Assembly (NCBI GenBank): GCA_963807675.1
Contig: CAWECP010000006.1
Coordinates: 124,001-188,000, forward strand
Origin: Bog-473 sp963807675
Lineage (GTDB): Bacteria; Actinomycetota; Acidimicrobiia; Acidimicrobiales; RAAP-2
Direction of reading: 5' to 3'
DNA: 64,000 nucleotides
The stretch's first letter is position 1. Each line of letters opens with the position of its first letter. The position numbers and the translations under genes are program-made. The notes under the pieces were generated by a model. The model saw nothing but the letters and a program-made list of their open reading frames with translations, did not search any database and was not told the DNA's origin. Positions 23,377-31,830 of the stretch are shown in pieces.

Positions 23377-24574
23377 TGCTCACCTCCTTGGCCAGCTCGC
23401 GGTAGGCGACCGCCCCCCGTGAGGCCGGGTCGAACACTGTGATGGGCTGCCCGAAGGAGGGCGCCTCCGAGAGGCGGACCGTCCTCGGGATCACGACCTT
23501 GCACACCCGCTCGGAGAAGTGCTTCCGGACCTCGTTGGCCACATCGACCGAGAGGCGGGTACGCGCGTCGTACATGGTCAGCACGATGGTGGTCACCTCC
23601 AGCGACTCGTTCAGGTTGGTCGAGACCAGGTTGACGTTGCGCAGGAGCTGGCTCAGGCCCTCCAGGGCGTAGTACTCGCACTGGATGGGCACCATCACCT
23701 CGCCGGCCGCCGCCAGCCCGTTGACCGTGATGAGACCGAGCGAGGGCGGGCAGTCGATGAGAATGAAGTCGAAGTCGTCCACCACCGAGTCGACGGCCCG
23801 CTTCAGCTTGAGCTCTCGGCTGAAGGCGGGCACGAGCTCTATCTCGATGCCGGCCAGGTCGATGGTGGCCGGAGCCACGAAGAGGTTCTTGACGCTGGTC
23901 GGCTCGATGCAGTCCTCGAGGGGCTGCTCCCGCATGATCACGTCGTACATGGAGTACTCGAAGTTGCGAGCCTCGACGCCCAGGCCGGTGGTGGCGTTCC
24001 CCTGCGGATCGAGGTCGACCACCAGGACCCGGTAGCCCTGCTCGGCCAGGGCGGCGCCCAGGTTCACCGTGGTGGTGGTCTTGCCCACGCCGCCCTTCTG
24101 GTTGGCGATGGCGATGACTCGCGGCAGCTCACGGACGACCGGCTTGGAGCCGTTCAGCAGCTCTACGGCCTCCTCCCGGATGGAAGGCGTCCGCATGCCC
24201 GGCTCCGGGGCTGGTGCTGACTCAGGGGCCGGGGCCGCGGCCACCTCAGGGGCTGAGACCGCCGGTTCCGCTGCCGCCACGGGGGCGGGGTCGGAGGTGG
24301 GGACGGGTTCCGCCACGGCGGGCGACTCAAGGACCGGCGCCGGTGGCTCTGGGACCGGCGCTGCGGCGGCGTGCTTCCCGACTGGGGCCGGCTCAGGGAC
24401 CTGAACAGCCGGCTCCGTCTGCGCCCGCTGCATCGGGGTCGTCCGGGCCCTGGCCCGTGGTGTCGGGTTCGTCTCCGGCATTGCTTTTTCGGGCATCTCC
24501 GCCTGGGGCTCCTGCGCTGGGGTGGGATTGGAACCTACAGCCTCTCCGGAGGTGTGCTCAGTGGCCTCTGCCAT
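23351..24574 (-). CDS. parA: Chromosome partitioning ATPase ParA
   Basis: Deviant-Walker ATPase that moves ParB-parS complexes. The catalytic core starts near residue 150 with NQKGGVGKTT at 158-167, then DLDPQGNATTGLG and IDCPPSLG. The first 128 or so residues are a Pro/Ala/Glu-rich extension absent from the shortest homologues. ATG at 24574 is the only start in this frame. However, the frame remains open and coding-like for 30 more codons upstream (a VEP triplet repeat), and a neighbouring frame continues further, so a base may be missing near 24655 and the true N terminus may be longer. Confidence 0.93.
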   Translation of the reverse strand: MAEATEHTSGEAVGSNPTPAQEPQAEMPEKAMPETNPTPRARARTTPMQRAQTEPAVQVPEPAPVGKHAAAAPVPEPPAPVLESPAVAEPVPTSDPAPVAAAEPAVSAPEVAAAPAPESAPAPEPGMRTPSIREEAVELLNGSKPVVRELPRVIAIANQKGGVGKTTTTVNLGAALAEQGYRVLVVDLDPQGNATTGLGVEARNFEYSMYDVIMREQPLEDCIEPTSVKNLFVAPATIDLAGIEIELVPAFSRELKLKRAVDSVVDDFDFILIDCPPSLGLITVNGLAAAGEVMVPIQCEYYALEGLSQLLRNVNLVSTNLNESLEVTTIVLTMYDARTRLSVDVANEVRKHFSERVCKVVIPRTVRLSEAPSFGQPITVFDPASRGAVAYRELAKEVSNGAPQRTR

Positions 24575-24623
24575 CGCCTCTGGGGGCGCTGCCGGGACCG
24601 TCTGGGCATCCGGCGGGGGAGGA

Positions 24624-24650
24624 GGCTCAACGGGCTCAACGGGCTCAACG
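24624..24650. repeat. GGCTCAACG triple tandem repeat
   Basis: Three perfect nine-base units at 24624, 24633 and 24642. On the minus strand, in the parA frame, they read Val-Glu-Pro three times, which suits the Pro/Glu-rich style of the ParA N terminus. Confidence 0.8.
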
Positions 24651-24857
24651 GGAGACCGAGGACCCGGAGATCAGCTTCTTGACGGGGTCCACAGAAGTGG
24701 GTTCTGGCGGGTCAGCGGGGGGTGACGGCTGGGAAGGCTGCGGTATCTCGTGGGGTGCCCTAGCTCTGCGCCGGATGCGCATCAGGCAAGCTCTCCCATA
24801 CCCCGCACCACGCCGCCTATCCTGGCGTGCCAGCGCCTCGAGGTCAAGGGTTGAAAA

Positions 24858-24873
24858 TGTTTCACGTGGAACC
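24858..24873. promoter_or_regulatory. parS site 1
   Basis: TGTTTCACGTGGAACC matches the actinobacterial parS core GTTTCACGTGGAAC exactly. ParB is expected to bind it; the site is about 280 bases upstream of parA. Confidence 0.9.
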
Positions 24874-24924
24874 CCCGACCAACCCCGTGGCGGTTACTGA
24901 AGGCAGGCCTGGGCTCCCTGACGT

Positions 24925-24940
24925 TGTTCCACGTGGAACC
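24925..24940. promoter_or_regulatory. parS site 2
   Basis: TGTTCCACGTGGAACC; its core GTTCCACGTGGAAC is a perfect 14-base palindrome, one base different from sites 1 and 3. Confidence 0.9.
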
Positions 24941-24989
24941 TCCGACCCAGCTCCGTATGCGGTCACTGGGGCCCTGGCCCCCCTGGACC

Positions 24990-25005
24990 TGTTTCACGTG
25001 GAACG
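24990..25005. promoter_or_regulatory. parS site 3
   Basis: TGTTTCACGTGGAACG, again with the exact GTTTCACGTGGAAC core, 65 bases from site 2 and 76 bases from the rsmG stop. Confidence 0.9.
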
Positions 25006-25080
25006 TGGTCCCGCCCTCTGCTGGCTGCGAATGGGCAGACGGGGCCTGGGGAGGCGGAGCGCCAAGCCGTGTCCCGTCCG

Positions 25081-25809
25081 TCAGAAAAGGGGCTTCTTGG
25101 CCGGCACTCCGTTGCGGCGCGCATAGCGCTCGGGGCACCGTTCGGCCTGCCGCAGAACCTGGTAGGCGAACTCCCCCCGGGCCGGCTCCGAGGGCACCAG
25201 GCCGAGTTGCCGCAAGCCCTCGACCGGCCAGCGGACCTCTCCCTGTGTCCCCTCCTCGCGGGCCGGGGGCTCGGAGACCACGAGCCAACCCCCCACCTTC
25301 AAGAACGGCGCAGAACACTCGGCCACGACAGCGGGGCGGCCAAAGGAACGGGCCAGGACACCCTCGAATTCTCCTCTCCACCGCAGGTCCCGACCGAGCT
25401 CCTCGGCCCGGCCGCAGATGATCTCGGTCCGCCCCTGCAGCCCCAACCGCTCGACGGCGCGACACAGGAAGTCGGTGCGACGGGCACTGGCGTCGAGCAG
25501 GACCAGGGAGGCCTCGGGCCAATGCTGAGCTACCACCAGGCCGGGCAGCCCTCCCCCAGAACCCAGGTCGAGCACCCGGGGCCGGGGGCCGGTCTCCAAC
25601 TCCCGGGCGATCTCGGCGAACCCCTCGGCGTGGCGCAGCTGGATCTCGAGTGGACCGGGACCCAGGAATCCGGCCCGTCGGGCATCAGCCAGCACCTGGT
25701 CCAGCATGGCGGCGGCCGGTGGCGCCACGGGTCTCAGGGATGGGCCACGAGAAGCGGGGGAGGGGAAGGGGGCAGAGTGGCCCTCGCCCCCCTCGTCGGG
25801 CCCGGGCAT
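25081..25809 (-). CDS. rsmG: 16S rRNA (guanine-N7)-methyltransferase RsmG
   Basis: S-adenosylmethionine-dependent enzyme that methylates G527 of 16S rRNA, close to the streptomycin site. 242 residues from ATG 25809, 13 bases after the jag stop; GTG at 25728 would give a 215-residue protein nearer the usual size. The AdoMet loop VLDLGSGGGLPGLV is clear, followed by LLDASARRTDFL. Gene order jag-rsmG-parA is the common bacterial arrangement. Confidence 0.9.
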   Translation of the reverse strand: MPGPDEGGEGHSAPFPSPASRGPSLRPVAPPAAAMLDQVLADARRAGFLGPGPLEIQLRHAEGFAEIARELETGPRPRVLDLGSGGGLPGLVVAQHWPEASLVLLDASARRTDFLCRAVERLGLQGRTEIICGRAEELGRDLRWRGEFEGVLARSFGRPAVVAECSAPFLKVGGWLVVSEPPAREEGTQGEVRWPVEGLRQLGLVPSEPARGEFAYQVLRQAERCPERYARRNGVPAKKPLF

Positions 25810-25822
25810 CGCCCGACGAGCG

Positions 25823-26862
25823 TCAGCCGGGGGCGATGACGATGTAGCGGTTCGGGTCCTCGCCCTCCGAGCGGGTCACGACCCCCGACATCTCATTGAT
25901 GGCGTCGTGCACGGACTTGCGGTCGGCCGGACTCATGGCCTCCAGCGCCTTCTCCTGGCCCGAGGAGAGCACCTCTTCAGCGATCTGCACGCTGAAGCGC
26001 TTGAGGGCCGCCGAGCGCTTCTCCCGGTAGCCGGCGACGTCGACCAGGATCCGGTCGGTGCGCGACGGGCACTGTCGCTGGACGACCGCCCTCGTCAGGT
26101 CTTGCACGGCCAGCAGGGTCGAGCCACGCGGGCCTACCAGGATGCCGAGGTCATCGCCCATTGCGGCGATCTCGACCGTGTCCTCGTCGAGGAGGCGGCA
26201 CTCGACCGAAGCCTCCACCCCGTACTCGCTCAGAAGGCCGGCCAGAAAGGCCCGGCCGACTTCACCCTGCTCCTCGAGTGTCATTCCCTCGGCCATGTCC
26301 TCTGCCTCCTTCACTTCGTTGTCGCCCTGCTCGACCTGACGTGGTGCGCGCGCCGTCGGCCGGGGCGACGAACCGTTCTGCGAAGCCTCAGCCGACCCGT
26401 CCGCCCCGACGGCCGCCTTGCTGCGATTGCGTCGTCGTCGCGCCGAGCGACTGGTGCCGCTTCCCGCCGCGGCCCTACCCTCACCACCGCCTGCAGCGCC
26501 GGCGTCGGCGTCGGCAGCGCCACCGCCACCTCCGGCGCGACCCCGGAACCGCCGCCGGAGCCCCGGCCGCCGGACCCACCCGACGACGGGGCCGAAGCCG
26601 ATCCGCCCGACGAGGTCCGCTGACCCCCGCCCTGACGACCCGCCGAGCGGCTGGTGCGACGAGAGCGCTCGCGCTTGGGTCGGGCGCCGACGGGACGCAC
26701 GCGGGCCCGCACGCGGGCCTCCTCACGCACCCGACCGAATAGGCCCGTCTTCGCCTCGGTCAGGACGATGATCTCGGCATCACCCTCGGCCACGCCCAGC
26801 TGCTCCAGGGCGCGCTCGGTCGCCTCCTCGACGGTCTTTCCCGTCACCTCAACCCATTCCAC
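25823..26862 (-). CDS. jag: Jag/KhpB RNA-binding protein (frameshifted in this sequence)
   Basis: RNA-binding protein with Jag_N, KH and R3H domains, encoded after yidC in most bacteria. Two frames cover it. 26311-26862 gives the Jag_N domain (VEVTGKTVEEATERALEQLG, GLFGRVREEARV) plus linker. 25823-26314 gives the KH (GILVGPRGSTL) and R3H (RYREKRS-like, SPADRKSVHDAI) part. The second frame continues upstream of its ATG with linker-like sequence (AEASQNGSSPRP, RRRRNRSKAAVG). This shows one gene with a base probably missing near the C4 run at 26541-26544. Read as two genes they would share an ATGA overlap, which I think is accidental. Confidence 0.8.
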
Positions 26863-26865
26863 GAG

Positions 26866-27969
26866 CTACCGCGCCTTTCTCGCCCGCTTGGACCGGGACC
26901 GCGGATGCTGTTTGGGGGCTGCCGTACTCTCGGAATCGGCCGCCGCCTTGCCGTTGGCGCCCTTGCCCGACGGGCCCTTGCCGTTGCCGCCGGAGCGGCC
27001 GTTCGAGCCGGGCCGGGCCTTCGGCGGCACCGTACCCTTGGCCAGCGACGTCCCGTCCGTCGCCGTCGACTTCTTCTTGGCTGCCGGTTTGGACGAGGGC
27101 GGGGGCGGAGGTTTCTGCTCCTTCTCCTTCTCCTTTTCGTCCTTCGTCGAACCGATCTCGCGCTCGGCCGCCACCGGCGTCACCATGCCCGTCCGGAACA
27201 TAATGTCTTGCGTGCCGATCCTCATTGCCGAAGACACCACCATATAAATGGTTGCTCCAGCAGGCACTTTTATGTAAATAACCGCGAACAGAAGAGGGAA
27301 GATCTTCTGCATTGTTTGCATCTGTGGGTTGGCGGCAGCCGCCTGCGGATTGCGACTGTTCATCTGCTTCATTTGGTAGTACTGCAGGAATACGGCTATC
27401 CCGATAAGAGCCAGGTAGGGAAGGATTCCCGGGAACCCATGGTGGGACAGTGGCGAACTCGACAAATCCATTCCGAACCACCAGTGCATTTGGCCGTGAC
27501 TGGCGACCAGCGCATGGTGCATTTGCGAATTCGGAGGCAGATATTCGCTATTTTTTGCCGTGGTCTTTGAGAGATCGCGGATGAGCGAATACAGCACAAT
27601 GAGGAACGGCATTTGCAGCAGAGGCGGCAGGCAGGCCCCGAAGGGGCTCGTCCCGTTGTCCTTGTAGAGCCGCATCATCTCCTGGTTGAGCAGCTCCCGG
27701 TTCTCGGGGCCCTTGTACTTGGCCTGGAGCTTCTTCATCTCCGGCTGCAGGCGTTGCATGGCGATCATCGACCGCGTGCTCTTCACCGTGATGGGGGTGA
27801 GGGCCAGCATGATGATCACGGTCAGGCCGGCGATGGCGAAGCCGTAGTTGGGCCAGACGGCATAGAGGCCGGCCAGGATCCAGCCGAACAGCTTCAGCAG
27901 CGGATGGAAGACGTTGAGGATGGGCTGGATCGGGTTCGAGGCCAGCAGGGGGTGCAGCGTGCTCAGCAT
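26866..27969 (-). CDS. yidC: Membrane protein insertase YidC
   Basis: Inserts proteins into the cytoplasmic membrane alone or with SecYEG. 367 residues from ATG 27969, which overlaps the yidD stop (TGATG); the longer open frame is yidD sequence read in another frame. Typical segments are LTPITVKSTRSMIAMQRLQP with the groove arginine, and PLLQMPFLIVLYSLIRDL. A long Lys/Pro/Ser-rich C-terminal tail follows (from about residue 270). The central part (27200-27620) is much lower in GC than the flanks. Confidence 0.94.
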   Translation of the reverse strand: MLSTLHPLLASNPIQPILNVFHPLLKLFGWILAGLYAVWPNYGFAIAGLTVIIMLALTPITVKSTRSMIAMQRLQPEMKKLQAKYKGPENRELLNQEMMRLYKDNGTSPFGACLPPLLQMPFLIVLYSLIRDLSKTTAKNSEYLPPNSQMHHALVASHGQMHWWFGMDLSSSPLSHHGFPGILPYLALIGIAVFLQYYQMKQMNSRNPQAAAANPQMQTMQKIFPLLFAVIYIKVPAGATIYMVVSSAMRIGTQDIMFRTGMVTPVAAEREIGSTKDEKEKEKEQKPPPPPSSKPAAKKKSTATDGTSLAKGTVPPKARPGSNGRSGGNGKGPSGKGANGKAAADSESTAAPKQHPRSRSKRARKAR

Positions 27970-28256
27970 CAGCGTGACCGTCCTTCCTCGTGCGCGTGGA
28001 CGGGCACCGCCAGGGGCACCAGGTCGACCCCATGGGGACCGAAGGGCCGGCAACGCAGCAGGCGGCGCGCCGTCAGGGCGGTGGCCCGCCCGAACCCGTG
28101 CTCGGTGTAGGCCTCTTTCGCGTAGTTCGAGCAGCTGGGGTAGAAGCGGCAGGGCGACATCCGGCCCGAGGCCGCCCCTTGATAGGCCGTGAGCAGGGAC
28201 AACGCGACCCGGTTGGCCAGGCGCGGGCGGTGCTCGGGCGAGGCTCCGGCGCTCAC
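27969..28256 (-). CDS. yidD: Membrane protein insertion efficiency factor YidD
   Basis: Small membrane-associated protein that helps YidC insertion. 95 residues. The signature SPCRFYPSCSNYAKEA with three conserved cysteines and RLLRCRPFGPHGVDLVP identifies it. It overlaps rnpA by four bases and yidC by one, so the three genes are translationally linked. Confidence 0.95.
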   Translation of the reverse strand: MSAGASPEHRPRLANRVALSLLTAYQGAASGRMSPCRFYPSCSNYAKEAYTEHGFGRATALTARRLLRCRPFGPHGVDLVPLAVPVHAHEEGRSR

Positions 28257-28615
28257 GGGGTCACCGCCGGTACCTGTCCGGCGCGCCGCAGGGCGGTGGC
28301 CACGTCCGAACGGAAGGCCGCCGATGGCTGGGTGACCGCGCCCGGGGCGACGCGTAGCAGGTAGAAGCCGCGAGGCAAGGTGGCCGCCTCGGCGCGCACC
28401 ACCTCACGGGCCCGCCGGCGCAGGGTGTTGCGCATCACGGCCGTGCCGCAATGGCGACCGATTGCGTATCCCACCTGGGGAAACACGCCGGGCGCTCCGT
28501 CGTCGGCCGGCACGAACGACGCCCGCACGGTGCCGCTCGCAGCGCGGGCGCGGGACCGCTGCAGCTCGGCGAAGTCGGAGCGGGAGGTGAGACGACCGAA
28601 CGTCCGTCGGGGCAC
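28253..28615 (-). CDS. rnpA: Ribonuclease P protein component
   Basis: Protein subunit of RNase P, which matures tRNA 5' ends. 120 residues with the basic RNR-like motif (MRNTLRRRAREVVR) and an N-terminal RLTSRSDFAEL typical of RnpA. It sits seven bases after rpmH, with the stop overlapping the yidD start (ATGA). Confidence 0.95.
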   Translation of the reverse strand: MPRRTFGRLTSRSDFAELQRSRARAASGTVRASFVPADDGAPGVFPQVGYAIGRHCGTAVMRNTLRRRAREVVRAEAATLPRGFYLLRVAPGAVTQPSAAFRSDVATALRRAGQVPAVTP

Positions 28616-28622
28616 GTCGGCC

Positions 28623-28757
28623 TCAGGCGGTGAGCCGGTGGCGTCCCTTGAGCCGCCGTGACTTCAAGATGGCCCGCCCGGCACGGGTGGACATGCGCTT
28701 GCGGAAGCCATGGGTCTTGGCCCGCTTCCGGGTGTTGGGTTGGTAGGTGCGCTTCAC
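28623..28757 (-). CDS. rpmH: 50S ribosomal protein L34
   Basis: 44 residues from GTG at 28757: KRTYQPNTRKRAKTHGFRKR and GRAILKSRRLKGRHRL. The upstream extension of the frame is not coding-like. Position directly upstream and divergent from dnaA is conserved in bacteria. Confidence 0.97.
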   Translation of the reverse strand: MKRTYQPNTRKRAKTHGFRKRMSTRAGRAILKSRRLKGRHRLTA

Positions 28758-29003
28758 GTCAATCAGCCTTTCGCGACCAAACGGCGTCCCCGGCCGGTCC
28801 GTCGCAGGGTCCGTGCCGCGGCCCTCGGTAGCGTCCACTGGCCGGCGGCGGCGAGTCGTCCCATGTTAGGCGCGTTTTGTGGATCGGCTCTAGTCGCATC
28901 CGCCCCCCGCGGTGTACGTTCGACCAATTCCCCGCACCGAGGATCGTTCCGAACATCGTGGCTGGACGCCGAGGGGGGAGAAGGGGCGATCGGGAGAGCG
29001 GTG
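28758..29003. promoter_or_regulatory. rpmH-dnaA divergent intergenic region
   Basis: 246 bases between the divergent genes rpmH and dnaA. It holds TTGTGGATC (28878-28885 region), a partial DnaA box, which could mediate DnaA autoregulation. The dnaA ribosome site is GGGAG at 28992-28996. I see no gene in it. Confidence 0.6.
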
Positions 29004-30395
29004 ATGCAGGCTGGAGATCTCTGGACACGGTGCACCGGGTCGCTGCGCGACCAGGTCTCGGAGACCACCTGGCAGCTCTGGCTCTCTGGGATCGAGCCGA
29101 TCGGCTACCGGGATGGCGTCATGGTCCTGTCCGTCCCGAACGGGCTGATCCGGGAGCGGATCGAGTCGCGCTACCTGCCCATGATCGAGGACACCCTGGC
29201 CAATGAGGTCGGGGCCCCGGTCCGGGGCCGCCTCGAGGTGCACGAAACCGAGCTGGCCGGTCCCGCGGTCGAGCCCGACGCCATCTTCGGGCTGCCGGCC
29301 GACCCCGAGCCGGTGCTGGAGCCGTCGGCCCCGGCGGTGATCAGGGTCGGCCGGGAGTCGCCGGCCGTCCAGCTCGACTCCAAGTTCACCTTCGAGACCT
29401 TCGTGGCCGCCTCCTCCAACCGCCTGGCCCACGCGGCGGCCCAGGCCGTGGCCGAGACGCCCGGGCGGTCCTACAACCCCCTCTTCATTTACGGAGACAG
29501 CGGCTTGGGCAAGACCCACCTGCTCCACGCCATCGGCAACTACGTCACCGAGAACTACGCCCGCCGCAAGGTGCTCTACGTCACCACCGAGACCTTCATG
29601 AACGACTTCGTCGACTCGCTGCGCACTTCGACCACCCTGGCCTTCAAGCGGCGTTACCGCGACTGCGACGTCCTGCTGATCGACGACGTCCAGTTCATGG
29701 AGCGCAAAGAGGGCCTCCAGGAGGAGTTCTTCCACACCTACAACGACCTGAAGGGCGCCTCCAAGCAGATCGTGCTCACCTCGGACCGGCCGCCCAAGTC
29801 CATCGAAACGCTCGAAGACCGCCTGCGCAGCCGCTTCCTCTCCGGTCTGATCACCGAGATCGACCCCCCCGACCTCGAGACCCGCCTGGCCATCCTGCGC
29901 TCCAAGTCCATGAGCGAACACCAGGACGTGCCCGACGACGTGCTCGAGTTCATCGCCTCGCACGTGAAGGACAACATTCGCGAGCTCGAGGGGGCGCTGA
30001 TCCGCATCTGCGCCTTCGCCAAGCTCAACAACGAGCCCATCTCCCTGACCCAGGCCGAGAAAGTGCTGTCGGACCTCGTCCTGGCGGGGGAGCCGCGGCG
30101 GATCTCGCCTCAAATGATCCTCGACGCCACCGCGGCCAGCTACGGCTTCTCCGTCGAGGCCCTGTGCGGCCCCAGCCGCACGCGGCCACTGGTCACGGCG
30201 CGCCAGGTCGCCATGTACCTGACCCGCGAGCTCACGGACTACAGCTATCCGGCCATCGGGCGGGTCTTCGGAAAGCGGGACCACACGACGGTGATCCACG
30301 CGGTCGACAAGATCGCCGGCCAAATGCAGGAGCGCCGGCAGATCTACGAGCAGGTCACCGAGCTCATCCAGAAGATCCGTGCCGGATCGGGCTGA
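29004..30395 (+). CDS. dnaA: Chromosomal replication initiator DnaA
   Basis: Binds DnaA boxes and melts the origin. 463 residues from ATG 29004 (an adjacent in-frame GTG at 29001 is possible); GGGAG gives the ribosome site. Domain I (DLWTRCTGSLRDQVSETTW), short acidic linker, AAA+ domain with GDSGLGKTH at 164-172 and LLIDDVQFM, and the C-terminal DnaA-box-binding helix-turn-helix with GRVFGKRDHTTVIHA. The rightward replichore genes start here. Confidence 0.97.
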   Translation: MQAGDLWTRCTGSLRDQVSETTWQLWLSGIEPIGYRDGVMVLSVPNGLIRERIESRYLPMIEDTLANEVGAPVRGRLEVHETELAGPAVEPDAIFGLPADPEPVLEPSAPAVIRVGRESPAVQLDSKFTFETFVAASSNRLAHAAAQAVAETPGRSYNPLFIYGDSGLGKTHLLHAIGNYVTENYARRKVLYVTTETFMNDFVDSLRTSTTLAFKRRYRDCDVLLIDDVQFMERKEGLQEEFFHTYNDLKGASKQIVLTSDRPPKSIETLEDRLRSRFLSGLITEIDPPDLETRLAILRSKSMSEHQDVPDDVLEFIASHVKDNIRELEGALIRICAFAKLNNEPISLTQAEKVLSDLVLAGEPRRISPQMILDATAASYGFSVEALCGPSRTRPLVTARQVAMYLTRELTDYSYPAIGRVFGKRDHTTVIHAVDKIAGQMQERRQIYEQVTELIQKIRAGSG

Positions 30396-30695
30396 CGACC
30401 CCCGCCACGCCGCCCGGACGTCCCGCCTGTGGCCGGCCCCGGGCAAAGCCTGTGGACCGGCACACCGCACCCTGGGGACAGGGCCCGGACCCGTCCCCAG
30501 CCCGGTGCCGCGGCCGGGTTTGCCCCGCGCGATCGGTCCGCGTACCGCACAGGCCCGTGGGGACAAGTTTGGGGGCGGGACGCAGGGCCTCGGCTGTGTC
30601 GTCCACAATTCACAGCCCTTACTACCGTTACTACTCACTTACATCCCTCTCTTTACGATGAAGAACTGGGGAACCACCCGAAAGGACTGCCGCCG
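30396..30695. other. oriC: Candidate chromosomal origin oriC (dnaA-dnaN gap)
   Basis: 300 bases without a gene between dnaA and dnaN, the usual actinobacterial origin site. DnaA-box-like words are TGTGGACCG (30451-30459), TGGGGACAA (30558-30566, complement TTGTCCCCA) and TCGTCCACA (30599-30607, one mismatch to TTGTCCACA). Next to the last is an unusually AT-rich stretch (30607-30665) containing ACTACCGTTACTACT, which reads as TAG-containing triplets on the minus strand, as in a DnaA-trio. The ribosome site of dnaN (AAAGGA, 30681) ends the region. Confidence 0.7.
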
Positions 30696-31814
30696 GTGAA
30701 GTTCAGATCCGAGCGCGACGCACTGGTCGACATGTTCGCCACCGCCGGCCGTGCCGTCGGTGCTCGCGGCGGCTCGTCCCCCGTGCTGCTCGGGTTGCTG
30801 CTCGACTGCTCGGGCAACACGCTGTCGGTGACCGGGACCGACCTCGACCTCACCATCCAGGTGACCGACGAGGTGATCGGCATCGACGACGGCAGTTGTG
30901 TCATTCCCGCCCGCCTGTCGACCGACATCGTGCGTCGCTTGGAACCGGGGGCGGTGACCTTGGCCGACGACGGGGACCACATCACAATTTCGGCGGCCCG
31001 GTCGACGTTCAAGTTACACACCTACCCGGTCGTGGAGTTCCCTCCCGTGGGCAAGACGAGTGAGCCGACGGCACACATTTCGGAGGCGGCGTTGGGTGAA
31101 GCGGTGCGCCAGGTGGTGCGCGCCGCGTCCCACGACGACGGCCGGCCGTTGTTGACCGGCGTCCTGGTCTCGCACATCGACGACACCATCCGCCTGGTGG
31201 CCACCGACTCGTACCGCATGGCCATGCGCGACCTCCCGGGGGCGAATGTCATTCCGGGCGAAGAAGATCTCCTCGTCCCGGCGCGGGCACTCTCCGAACT
31301 GCAGCGCCTCCCGACCGGCACCATTTCCGACCAGGCGGAGACGGCCCGTGTGGGCGTGGCCGCCAACACAAACGAGATCACCTTCTGGCAAGGCAACGTG
31401 CAGATCAGCACCCGGCTGCTCGAGGGGCGCTACCCGGACTACAAGCAGCTGATCCCCGACCATTACCCCAACCGCCTCCACCTCGGGAAGGAGACCTACC
31501 TGGCCGCGCTGCGGCGCGTGCAGCTGCTCGTCCGCGACAACACGACGCCGGTGCGGCTGACCATGCGGCCCGGCGGGGTGGACCTCAGCGTCCAGAGCCA
31601 GGACGTGGGGGACGCCGCCGAGACGGTCGACGGCGACTACACCGGCGAGGATCTCGTGATCGCCTTCAACCCCGCCTACCTCATCGACGGCGTGGAAGCG
31701 GTCGCGGGCGACGAAGTGATCGTCGAGACGGCGGACGCGTCGCGCGCCGCCACTGTGCGCGGTGCCGAGGACGACGCGTTCCGCTACCTCCTCATGCCGG
31801 TGCGGGTCTCCTGA
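30696..31814 (+). CDS. dnaN: DNA polymerase III sliding clamp (beta subunit)
   Basis: Ring-shaped processivity clamp. 372 residues from GTG at 30696 (VKFRSERDALVDMF), preceded by AAAGGA; the longer frame would run through the origin and is rejected. Three clamp domains are present; the typical segments VATDSYRMAMRDL and ENRYPDY-like EGRYPDYKQLIP are visible, and the C terminus ends FRYLLMPVRVS. Followed 16 bases later by recF. Confidence 0.96.
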   Translation: MKFRSERDALVDMFATAGRAVGARGGSSPVLLGLLLDCSGNTLSVTGTDLDLTIQVTDEVIGIDDGSCVIPARLSTDIVRRLEPGAVTLADDGDHITISAARSTFKLHTYPVVEFPPVGKTSEPTAHISEAALGEAVRQVVRAASHDDGRPLLTGVLVSHIDDTIRLVATDSYRMAMRDLPGANVIPGEEDLLVPARALSELQRLPTGTISDQAETARVGVAANTNEITFWQGNVQISTRLLEGRYPDYKQLIPDHYPNRLHLGKETYLAALRRVQLLVRDNTTPVRLTMRPGGVDLSVQSQDVGDAAETVDGDYTGEDLVIAFNPAYLIDGVEAVAGDEVIVETADASRAATVRGAEDDAFRYLLMPVRVS

Positions 31815-31830
31815 GCGCACCGACCCCGCG

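Larger units (their letters stand above)
24575..25080. other. parA-rsmG intergenic region holding the centromere cluster
   Basis: About 500 bases with no complete gene. The parA-proximal part (24575-24800) contains three GGCTCAACG repeats and a reading frame that may be a displaced parA N terminus. The distal part (24858-25005) carries three parS sites spaced 67 and 65 bases apart. The promoter for the parAB genes probably lies here. Confidence 0.8.

Noticed and set aside
24214..24900. Plus-strand frame across the parA N terminus
   Set aside because: Mirror of the Pro/Ala-rich ParA extension; no ribosome site or family.
28710..29003. Upstream extension of dnaA
   Set aside because: It would overlap rpmH and the divergent promoter region; GGGAG places the start at 29004.
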